From Mesostigma viride (lineage: Eukaryota > Streptophyta > Mesostigmatophyceae > Mesostigmatales > Mesostigmataceae), in NCBI GenBank assembly GCA_009746045.1, contig RPFO01000079.1, positions 3,825,901-3,848,400 on the forward strand: a stretch of DNA of 22,500 nt. The letters run 5' to 3'. The position numbers and the translations under genes were made by a program. The notes beneath the pieces are model-generated. The model saw only the letters and a list, made by a program, of their open reading frames with translations, was not told the origin of the DNA and did no database searches. This document shows positions 1 to 7,832 of the stretch, in pieces (within the stretch, counting starts at the first letter, position 1; each line of letters starts with the position of its first letter).

Positions 1-301
1 CTAGTTCCTTTTCCTTTTCCTCGTTTTGTTTTCTTGAAAATGTTGCTTACTGTCGTAGATAGGTGATGGTTTCGGTTCGGTGTTAGTGAGACGATTAGCG
101 TCTTGGTAGGTTCCACCTTTTCCTTCGTGTTGCTGCCATTAGACGGCCGCACTCGCAGAAATTCACTGGGTCGCTGACTTTAGGACTACGAGCGCTGGAC
201 CATTGCCGCCCTCGTCATTTCGGTGATCCAGATAACCCAGCTAAGTCGACTCCTACCCCTTCCACTCCTATCGTGACTACTCAAGAACAAGGTGCGTTAC
301 C
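1..301 (+). other. Leader region of a Ty3/gypsy retrotransposon
   Basis: This stretch precedes the first ORF of the retroelement and holds no ORF that I can support. It is pyrimidine-rich at the very start (repeated TTCC and TTTTCC) and contains no recognisable primer binding site. I compared it by eye with the candidate 3' LTR at 12690-13028 and found no matching block, so the 5' LTR presumably lies to the left of the window. The assignment as leader rests only on position upstream of the small ORF and gag. Confidence 0.45.
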
Positions 302-706
302 ATGAGCCAGCGGCGATCTTTTACTGCTCCTTCCCATTCTTCTAGCGATAATAGTCTAGCTAAATATTACGTAGTGATTACGCCTCAATGGTCCTCCATT
401 TTCCTTTCTTGGTCCGACGCTAGGAAAATCGTTCAGAACCGTGTATACAACGTAATTAGGTATAAGAAATTTATGTCCTTCGAAGAAGCTCAGCAGTTCC
501 TTATAGATCATAGCCAAACAGATTTAGGCCTGCATGTACGCCCTATTCCTCATGGTCGTCCTCCTGTAGAAGCTCTAGTCTTTGCCACCCCTCCTTCTTC
601 TCCCCCTAAACGGGCTGCATCTGCATCTGCATCTGCATCTGCTTCAGATACTCCTCTCACTTTGGAGTTTGGTTCCCTATCCATTACTGTTGTTAAAAAG
701 GATTGA
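302..706 (+). CDS. Small ORF upstream of gag with RNase H1-type hybrid-binding (caulimovirus P6-like) domain
   Basis: An intact 134-residue ORF that starts and stops before gag. Residues about 21-70 fit the RNase H1 N-terminal hybrid-binding domain, also called the Cauli_VI/viroplasmin-like domain: a KYYVV strand, a central W followed by an acidic/basic helix (SWSDARKIV), then the closing pattern YKKF-x5-EEAQQFL. In RNase H1 this fold grips RNA:DNA hybrids, using a conserved aromatic and basic face. The rest is low complexity: Ser-rich before the domain, Pro-rich after it, and a Ser-Ala run encoded by tandem GCATCT hexamers (about 615-645). No RNase H catalytic domain follows in this ORF. Gag begins 91 bases after the stop, so the two probably share the element's transcript. 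A role in handling the reverse-transcription hybrid or RNA packaging is inference. The domain call is fairly sure and the role is not. Confidence 0.72.
   Translation: MSQRRSFTAPSHSSSDNSLAKYYVVITPQWSSIFLSWSDARKIVQNRVYNVIRYKKFMSFEEAQQFLIDHSQTDLGLHVRPIPHGRPPVEALVFATPPSSPPKRAASASASASASDTPLTLEFGSLSITVVKKD
615..645 (+). repeat. GCATCT hexamer repeat inside the hybrid-binding ORF
   Basis: About five tandem GCATCT units encode the alternating Ser-Ala run in the C-terminal tail of the ORF at 302-706. The unit is a multiple of three, so copy-number changes keep the frame. Confidence 0.85.
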
Positions 707-797
707 GTTTAATTTTGTTCTTGCTTCAGACCTTCAAGGTTTTTCCTTTTTCCTTTGTTGCTTTCACCTAGATTCTTATTCCTTTACCTAATTAAAG

Positions 798-2530
798 ATG
801 GATCCAGTGGGTGGAGATATGTCGCCTATACCTACCAATAATAATAATAATACTAATAATAATAACAATAACAATACTCGTGGTAACCGACGGGACTCCT
901 TGGAAACGGTACACCATCTCACTCCTCAAGGTATTCTGCGTACCTCACCTCCTTCTCCTGTTACTGGTGGTCGCCGTCGTCCCTCACTTACCCCTCCTAC
1001 CTATGAACAACGTATGCATGTCAGATTTAGTGATGACCCTTCTCTTACCTTGAACCAGGCCCCTGCCCCTCCTGCAACCTTGGCTCAACCCTCCAGCAGG
1101 TCCTCACTAACTAACAATGTTCTAGGCCTCCTTCCCACCCTGTGCCTTCCATGCCTGCTTTAACACGGGTCGTGCCTCTGCCCCTGTCGGCCCTTCTGGG
1201 CGCCCTAGTGCAGTTCCCTTTTACCCACCTGCTTCCTGGTCCTACCCTGATACGGCCTATGAGGCAGCCCAGGTCCCTACCCGTGTGGCTGATTTAGAAG
1301 TGATTTCAGCACCATGCCTCTAGATGATAGAAATTATGATCATTTTGCCTACTCCTCTCTTCGTGAGCAATATACTGTCCCTTCTCCTATGGGCACCAGC
1401 CTGAAACGGTGGCCCCTTCTAGACCCCTACCCAAGACTTTTCCTCTTCCTTCCTTCTATCCCGCTTATGTAGCAGTGGAAGATAGTGGCCCTATGGGAAA
1501 AACTGACTCTTCTAATCCCCCTAAGCCCCTGCTCTTCCCCTCTTTGCTAACCTTCCCAAGCTGGATGTCAAGTCTACCCCTCAACAGTTTTTCACTTTAT
1601 TATGTTGCTCACCCAGAACACAGAGTCGTGGCAGAATCATAATAGATGGCGTCTCTCTGATGCTGTACTAGTTCCTCACTATCTTACAACCTGCATTACT
1701 CCTGAGCTTGCTAACCTCATTCAGTGTGAGTCTTTGGCCTCTCATGCCTACCCTAACTCTGTAGCAGAATTGTTTAAGCGTTTAGAGAACCATTTAGTCC
1801 CTCCTGATTCAGATTGGCAGGATAGATTAGCCTTTGGTACCTTGCAGCAGGGTACTAAATCATTTAAGGAGTATATGAAAGAGTTTGATGCTCAGATGGT
1901 ACGAATTAGGGATTTGTCGGGTGCAGAAGTACGTGCTCGCTTCCTCCAAGGCCTCAGTAGACCCTTATTACGTGAAGTCAAGCGCCAGTTCTCTGCCTAC
2001 CGTTTTACTGATCTGCCCCTCAAGCATGTGCGCCAGCATCTCTTGCGAGTAGCAGATTTCTTCACCACCCTTCTCTTCCTACCCGTTCCCGTATTAATAA
2101 TATTATCCTTACCCCTGAGGAGGAGAACTCCTATGTAGAAGAATTAGATATCTGTGTTGCTGACCTTTCAGCTCTGGATGTCTCTCATATCACATGCTAT
2201 CATTGTAAGGAAGTAGGTCATCTTAAACGTGAGTGCCCCAAGTTCCTTTCGGGTGCTCCCCCTCATCCCGACGCTCGCCCTCCTCGTACCCCTCAGCGTG
2301 CTCCTATTCGTCCCACTTCAGGACGCATTCCCTCAGCTACCCCTAGTAGGCTGAATGCTGTGCAGACAGGACCCCAGGGTTCCCCTATGATAATCAGGCT
2401 CCCGCACCCTCTTCGCTCCCTCGTGACCCTCCAGCAGTGGCTTTTTCGCCAGGGTCTTCTTCGGGGTTAGTTCCTATGGATTTGGGGGGGAGGGGGAACA
2501 GTAGGCCTGTCAGCCGGGGGTAACCTGGAC
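798..2530 (+). pseudogene. gag: Gag polyprotein of Ty3/gypsy element, in several frames
   Basis: Gag would form the particle and bind the element RNA. The start chosen is ATG at 798, followed by an Asn-rich run made by AAT/AAC codons (about 836-877) and a Pro/Ser-rich N-terminal region. The helical capsid-like core lies at about 1626-2060 and includes a retrotrans_gag-like stretch (ELFKRLENHL, then SFKEYMKEFD and ARFLQGL). A CCHC zinc knuckle, CX2CX4HX4C, sits at 2195-2236, followed by an Arg/Pro-rich tail. As read here the coding is split by frame changes near 1130, 1166, 1312, 1396, 1540, 1585, 2065, 2383 and 2518. All shift the frame the same way, and most lie beside a short C or G run. 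Each apparent stop is explained by one of these shifts rather than by an in-frame nonsense change. It may be a real pseudogene or an intact gene with undercalled bases. Confidence 0.82.
2195..2236 (+). other. Gag CCHC zinc knuckle
   Basis: The 14 codons encode C-YH-C-KEVG-H-LKRE-C, an exact CX2CX4HX4C retroviral-type zinc knuckle. It marks the nucleocapsid part of Gag, which binds nucleic acid. Confidence 0.93.
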
Positions 2531-2589
2531 AGGTCCTTAGATAGTACCCCAGATAAAATTTTTGCCTGCCTGTTTTTATAACCTCTGTA

Positions 2590-3010
2590 GGAGCTGAATC
2601 TTCCCTACCACTACGTGTGCGTCCTCTTATGTTCTTGAATGGTGGTTTAACCGTCCCCACACTGTTGTAGACCCTTCCTGCATGCTGATGAACTCTTGAA
2701 TGTCTCTGTGTTGTAGATAGCGGTGCGGCTAGCTCCTTTGTGAGCGAGGCCCTAGTTAGGCGTTTAGGACTAGTCCCTACCCCTCACACCAAACCGTCAC
2801 TGTTCATTATGCTGATGGTCGCACCAGTCATTCCCCGGGTACGGTGTCCCTTCCCCTGGTCATACAAGGACGTACTGTCAACCTGACGGCCACTATAGGC
2901 CCTATCACTACCGCTGATGTATTACTAGGATTAGATTGGCACCAGGATAATAAGATTACTATTAATTATGATACCATGGTCATTTGGTTTCCAGATAGCT
3001 CTTACTGGGT
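2590..3010 (+). pseudogene. Aspartic protease domain of Pol
   Basis: This domain cleaves Gag-Pol. The active-site motif DSGA is at 2716-2727, followed by SSFVSEALVRRLGL as in Ty3/gypsy proteases. The flap strand region (YADGRT) comes next, and then the closing hydrophobic motif LLGLDW before 2950, the family's usual ILG-DW signature. Retropepsins act as dimers, so only one DSG is expected. The reading frame changes near 2545, 2580, 2668, 2678, 2713 and 2795, again all in the same direction. From about 2800 the protease C-terminus and the RT N-terminus share one open frame to 3512, so PR and RT are parts of one polyprotein. Confidence 0.85.
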
Positions 3011-3299
3011 ACCAGAACGTCATTATAGATTGGAAAATTTATCCTTGGTAGATATTACTCCTCCTACACCTGTTGATCCTCCTGTAAGACCTATACCTGA
3101 AGTATTAATGTCCAATGATGAGTTGCGTTCTGAACTAAAGGAATATGGATATTTATTATGTATGTTCCTTCAGTTAGAAGTACAGGAGATACCTATCACT
3201 AATAATAGTGTGGATATAGATATAAACACAGTGGATACAATAGGAGTGGGATTTACTGAAAATGAAATAGTAAGATACATGGCTGTGATAGATTCCTCG

Positions 3300-4265
3300 A
3301 AAGTATTTGAAGAAAAGACTCCTTCTTATCCTCCTCCTCGTTCTGTTTTACACCGTGTAGTTATCAAGGACGGTGCAGTTCCTACGCACTCTCCGATGTA
3401 TAGAATGGGCCCTACCGAGTTAAAGGAACTAAAACAGATTTTAGTGTCACTATTAGAAGCAGGATTGATAGAGCCGAGTAACTCTCCCTATACTCAGCTG
3501 GTGTCCTGTTAGTTCCTAAGCCAAATGGCAAGTTTCGCCTAGTTACTGATTATAGGAAGTTGAATGATATTACTGTGAAGTCTAAATACCCTCTACCTCG
3601 TATTGATGATATATTTAATAAGGTTAAAGGTTCTACCTGTTTCACAGTATTAGATTGCGCGGATGGTTTTTGGCAACTACGTATAGCTCCTGAGGATTGC
3701 CACAAAACCGCCTTTGCTACCCCTTTTGGGCATTACCAGTTTAGAGTAGCGGCTATGGGACTCTGTAACTCGCCTGCCTCTTTTCAAATGTTAATGAATG
3801 AAGTGCTTAGACCTGTTATGGGAAATTCTCACCTCCCTCAAGTGTCCTCTGACTTAAAGGATCTTTCCTTCTCCTCTGTTTCTTTATCTGAGCATGACCG
3901 TTCTTGTGCTCAAGCTTACTTAGATGATATCCTTATTTATTCTCCTGATTTTGAAACGCACCTACGTGATTTAAAGAAAGTATTAGAAATCATGGCTGAA
4001 AATTCTTTATGGGCGCGCCGTGCTAAAGTTCGCTCTGGTAGGAGTGTCCCATTTTTAGGGCACGTTCTGTCAGATGCCGGGGTGCTACCGACCCGGACAA
4101 GACTAAGTCAATTCAGGAATGGCCTACCCCTACCGACGTTAAAGGTGTACGTAGTTTTCTAGGAATTGCTTCTTACTATAGGCGTTTTATCCCGCGTTTC
4201 GCAACTATAGCAGCCCCTATTAATCATCTATTAAAGAAGGATATCCCCTTTGTTTGGAGTAGTGA
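3300..4265 (+). pseudogene. Reverse transcriptase domain of Pol
   Basis: RNA-dependent DNA polymerase of a Ty3/gypsy element. Visible in order are the fingers region (GLIEPSNSPY), the VPKPNGKFRLVTDYRKLN block, the first catalytic Asp in TVLDCADGFWQ (codon 3653-3655), the PFGHYQFRVAAMGLCNSPASFQ block, the catalytic YLDD box at 3917-3928, then FLGHVLS and the connection region with FLGIASYYRRFI at about 4155-4190. Frame changes occur near 3496 and 4084. A segment of about 30 residues between the palm helix (EVLRP) and YLDD (about 3817-3910) is longer than the usual short link there, but it keeps the frame. Both catalytic Asp sites are present, so the active site looks complete apart from the frame breaks. 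Confidence 0.92.
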
Positions 4266-4299
4266 ATGTCAGTCGGCTTTTCAGTGTCTAAAATCCCTA

Positions 4300-4770
4300 C
4301 TCCTCTCCCCTCCGTACTCATCCTACCGGATACTACTAAACCCTTTGTTGTAGCTACAGATGCTAGCAAGGTAGCTATAGGGGGCGTCCTTCTCCAGGAT
4401 CAGGGTCAGGGCTTACAGCCAATCGAGTATATCTCTAGGACAATGCTTCCTGCGGAGCGTAACTATCCCGTACACCAGCAGAACTATTAGCTGTGGTGTA
4501 TTGTTGCCACGCGTGGCAGCACTTTCTTAAAGGTGCTCAATTTGATGTTTGCCTGAATGAACCCTGTGAGCTTGATCCTTATAGATTAGTTATCCAGACG
4601 GATCACCGTCCCCTTACCCATCTTCTCTCACAACCCAACCTTACCCCTCGTCAAGCGCGCTGGATGGAGTTTTTAGCACAGTTTTCCCCTTTTAAACTTC
4701 AGTATGTTAAGGGTGTAGATAACATAGTACCAGATGCACTCTCCGTCGTGCAGATTACTCCTTTTTCGAG
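4300..4770 (+). pseudogene. RNase H domain of Pol
   Basis: It degrades the RNA strand of the reverse-transcription hybrid. The first catalytic Asp lies in FVVATDASKVAIGGVL (about 4348-4395) and the IEYISR strand follows. The Glu-bearing helix (ELLAVVYCCHAW) starts near 4478, the second Asp is in VIQTDHRPLTHL (about 4594-4625), and the closing segment is QYVKGVDNIVPDALS (about 4700-4742). This is the RNase H_like_2 layout fused to RT in Ty3/gypsy elements. Frame changes lie near 4308, 4471 and 4743; each sits in or beside a short C run and shifts in the same direction. All four acidic positions expected for the fold are visible. Confidence 0.88.
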
Positions 4771-5493
4771 GACCTTGATGTTCTCAATACTACTCTAGTT
4801 CCTACTACTATGGGTGTAACCCCGTATGGTGAACTACCTGATGATGAATCCTATGCCTACCTCTTTCATACAGCTGTTCGCATGCCTGATCTCCTTTCTC
4901 ACGTAGGACTCTCTCTCCCGTGTGAGGCCCTTCCTGTGGTCTCGGTGGGGGGGGAGGGGAAAAATAAAATTTCTATACCGCTTAGCCATATAGCGACTAG
5001 GTCAGGAAAGTCTTATGAAAACATAGTCCCTCTAGGACCTCCCCTTCTCTTTGGCAAGGCGGTAGGAGATCTCTTTAAACCTGTTCTGGATACCTCTGTA
5101 GCGATGCCTACCTCTGATCTTGAACGTCTTATTAGTAGATTTACGGCCACTGAGCCGGAAGCATTAGCTGCCATTGCTGCACATCCCCAACAATTAGGCA
5201 AGCACCCTTGTAAATTTGTAGGTGGGTTTTTGTATGTGCAGATAGCAGATTCTCCCCCTCAATGGCGCCTGTATGTCCCTCCTATCTGTCGCTCCTCCTT
5301 GCTCTTTGAGTTGCATGACTTAGCTGCTCATCAGGGTGGTAAACGGGTACGGGACCTAGTAGCCCGCTCTTATTACTGGCCTTCCCTTTATAAGGATGTA
5401 GATGAGTATGTTAGAACTTGTCAATCTTGCCAGGAGATGAAACCCAATAACGTAGGACAGATAGCAGAACCTAGGACCTTGCCTAGGACCTAG
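4771..5493 (+). pseudogene. RNase H-integrase linker and integrase zinc-binding domain
   Basis: An open frame from about 4744 to 5493. The first part (to about 5180) is a linker without a family I recognise. It contains an acidic start, then a G-rich tract at 4947-4964 encoding VGGEGKNK. The second part is the integrase HHCC zinc-binding domain: FELHDLAAHQGGKRVRDL gives H-X4-H, followed by YYWPSLYKDVDEYVRTCQSC with C-X2-C (about 5302-5440). This domain stabilises the integrase multimer. The frame then ends where the catalytic core should begin, because the next coding block starts well inside the core. Confidence 0.85.
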
Positions 5494-5703
5494 GCAGTTT
5501 ATTAGTGATAAGGATAAGTTATTTACCTCAGATTTTTGGCAGCAGTTTTTCGCTGCCATCGGTACCAAGGTTACCTACGGTACTGCCTACCACTCCTCCT
5601 CCTCTCATTTAGTAGAGCGTCTTAATAGGGTAGTGGAAGAAGCGCTTAGGCACTATGTTAATGGCTCGGGAAGTGATTGGGAGGATTATTTATGTTTGGT
5701 AAC
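5480..5703 (+). pseudogene. Integrase catalytic core remnant (first part deleted)
   Basis: Frame +2 shows FISDKDKLFTSDFWQQF, the block around the second catalytic Asp. It then shows GTAYHSSSSHLVERLNRVVEEALRHYV, which holds the third acidic residue in the helix that usually reads HPQTDGQTERVNR. Here the HPQTDGQ part is replaced by HSSSSHL. The block with the first catalytic Asp, normally about 50-60 residues earlier, is absent: the text passes straight from the zinc-domain tail to this block across two copies of CCTAGGACCT. The integrase encoded by this copy should therefore be inactive. The frame is interrupted just after LCLVTV by the insertion at about 5702. Confidence 0.85.
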
Positions 5704-7487
5704 TGTTAATCCACTCACGGTCCTAAATTTAGGACTTTGTCCTAAATTGTCCTAGAGGTCACTATAACCGAGGTACCGGGTAGGGGGGGTCACTATATGG
5801 TCCGTACCCCATGTCCACCGTACCCGGTATGATGTACCCGACCCGTGGTACCGGCACATGGTACCCGGATTCCGTACCCGGGTACCGGGTATAATGGCGG
5901 GAAAGTAGGTACCTCGACCAAAAATATAACCGATTTTGGAGCGAAAAAGTGGGTGCGGGAATGAAGTGAGGTGGATATGGCGACCTGACAATCGTGGCCG
6001 GCGTTTTCACGTGCGTTTATCATTTCGGGCGCCCAGTAGCAAAAACGAAAGGTTGTTAGTTATGCTTAAAGGCTGTGAATATTTTCTGCGCAAGTTTTTA
6101 TGTGTAGCGCTGTATCACAGCGGCACAACACAAATGGGTCGCAGATCGCCTGCTCGCGGAGGGTCGATTTTGGCACAAACATGTTAGTGTATTAGCAATG
6201 GTGGTGCGAATCAAGCCAGGAAATTTTTGTGGACGATTTTTATTTTAGTCTGGAGTTTAGAAACGGAGTATTTGACATGGGAGCGCCTGGGCCGTGATAT
6301 TCTTGCCCGATTTCCATTGTCGACCATGTTTTAGGGACGTTCAGGCTGGGCAGCGAGCGCACCTTATAGGTCTTCACTTTCGGTATTTCTTGGACCTAGA
6401 ACGCAGCACAAGCGTGGTTTATATCATTGTCGAACCGGTTGGCCAGCTTTGGTGCGCTCAGCTCTCGGAAAGCTGACCTCGCTGCGGATTTCAGCGACTT
6501 TTTTGCAACCATCTGGAATGAGGCGACGTAAGTAGCAGGTAAGTGCCGGGTTGTCCTAGATCATGAGTGTAACTGGCAGTTGACGCTGTCGTGGTGTTTT
6601 GAGTCAGCCAGCTATGCCTAAAAAGAGGGGACGCTCTCTGTGCACATAACTGTCACACATAGTTGGTTTACGTCATACAATTTTTTACGTCTCTATCTTC
6701 GTCGTCCGCTGCAGCTAAAACGCACATGCGTAAGAGCAGTTTTACTCATGTGTTAGTTATAAACCATTGTCCTATGGCCTGCAGTCGTTCAGGGTGTTCT
6801 CAGACAGTATATACAGTATGGTTTACGTGTTACATGCACGCTGAATTCGCTCACAAAGCGTTGCATGTTAGCACAACGTTGTTTTGTAACTTGATTTGGC
6901 TGCATTCATGTGTTAGTTGCAATGCAAATGCAATGTTTTTTCATCGCTGGGTGGTGGCCAGCATGTCCGTGATGTCAAAGAAGGTTTGGCATATGCTTAG
7001 AGAAAGTTTACCGCAAGGGGTGGGCCATGTTCAAGCCGGGCAACCTCAGCAACCATGCAACCCTATATTGCATTACCTGCACCATCTGTGACACCGTTAA
7101 TCACGCGTATATATAGAGGCAGCCACAGCAGGGTATGGCCTTGTTATACGCTGCCCCGCCATCCCAAGGCCTCGTAGGGTCCCCTAGCGCTTGTAAGATG
7201 CTCAAGGGACCGTGTGGATAGCATGGTCATGCGTTGACAATAATTGGTCCTAATGGTCCTAAAACCCACATTTTGGCCAAATTCGCGCTTTGAGGCCGGT
7301 CTGGCAGGTGGCAGGGCCCATTCATGCACTAAATGTAATTATTTGACCCCAGGTTTTTGATGCCAACTAAAAAAGTGTGTTATCTGTCATGGGAACGAAT
7401 GCCAGGGTCAAATTTTAATGTATGCATGTATATATTTTAATTCAAAGTGGTCCTAAATTTAGGACTTTTTCTGGGAAGATTAACAGT
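5702..7487. mobile_element. Non-coding transposon-like insertion 1 inside integrase
   Basis: About 1.78 kb separates two halves of the integrase core that otherwise join. Its ends are inverted repeats: ACTGTTAATC at 5702-5711 and GATTAACAGT at 7478-7487. A perfect 16-bp palindrome GTCCTAAATTTAGGAC follows each end (5720-5735 and 7450-7465). The target duplication is ambiguous: GTA or TA (5699-5701 / 7486-7488) and TAAC (5700-5703 / 7481-7484) both leave the host frame open, while TTAA is also present at both ends but would not. No transposase is visible. The interior carries a cluster of GTACC motifs near the left end, and its longest ORF (6663-7091) resembles nothing I know. It is probably a non-autonomous TIR element of unknown superfamily. 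Confidence 0.72.
5773..5913. repeat. Cluster of nine GTACC motifs in insertion 1
   Basis: GTACC occurs at 5773, 5804, 5820, 5834, 5848, 5861, 5874, 5882 and 5909, mostly as GTACCCG or GGTACCGG. The spacing is about 13-16 bp through the middle. The motif appears on both strands because GGTACC is palindromic. A short subterminal array like this may be a protein-binding region of the element, which is inference. Confidence 0.8.
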
Positions 7488-7832
7488 AGAGTTCTCCCTC
7501 AACAACTGTCCCCAAGCTGCGCATGGATATACGCCCTTCTTCCTAGATACTGGTAGACAGCCTCTTACTCCTACCTCTCTCTTAGCTAGCCCTCTACGGG
7601 ACAAGGATGATGTGTCCCGAGATACTGTAGAAGGTGTACAGTCCTTACTAGATAGAATGAAAACTGCTCATGACCACGCGATCACAGGATACCAAAAAGC
7701 TCAGTCTAAGTACCTTGCTAGGTTGCGTGCCTCCTTAGATAGAAGAGCACCTGAGATAGAAATAGGAGATCTAGTATTAGTAGAAGGCCCCCGTGTTGGC
7801 CGTTTTGCTCACAAGTTTGAAGCAGAACTTAA
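7488..7832 (+). pseudogene. Integrase core end and C-terminal region (second piece)
   Basis: After insertion 1 the frame resumes with VEFSLNNCPQAAHGYTPFFL, the conserved end of the integrase core (usually EFAYN...GxTPF). A helical, basic stretch and the start of the C-terminal domain follow (IEIGDLVLVEG). The frame is open to a stop supplied by the second insertion. The coding sequence continues at 9533 after that insertion. No frame breaks occur within this piece. Confidence 0.88.

Noticed and set aside
1-301. Part of a 5' LTR at the window start
   Set aside because: No block of this region matches the candidate 3' LTR; both share only loose pyrimidine-rich runs.
6663-7091. 142-codon ORF inside insertion 1
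   Set aside because: Cys/His/Ser-rich without any recognisable motif, and nothing transposase-like.
5706-7483. Insertion 1 as a second TTAA (piggyBac) element
   Set aside because: TTAA is present at both ends, but the sequence just inside does not form C-rich matching ends, and removal would not keep the host frame, unlike the other candidate duplications.
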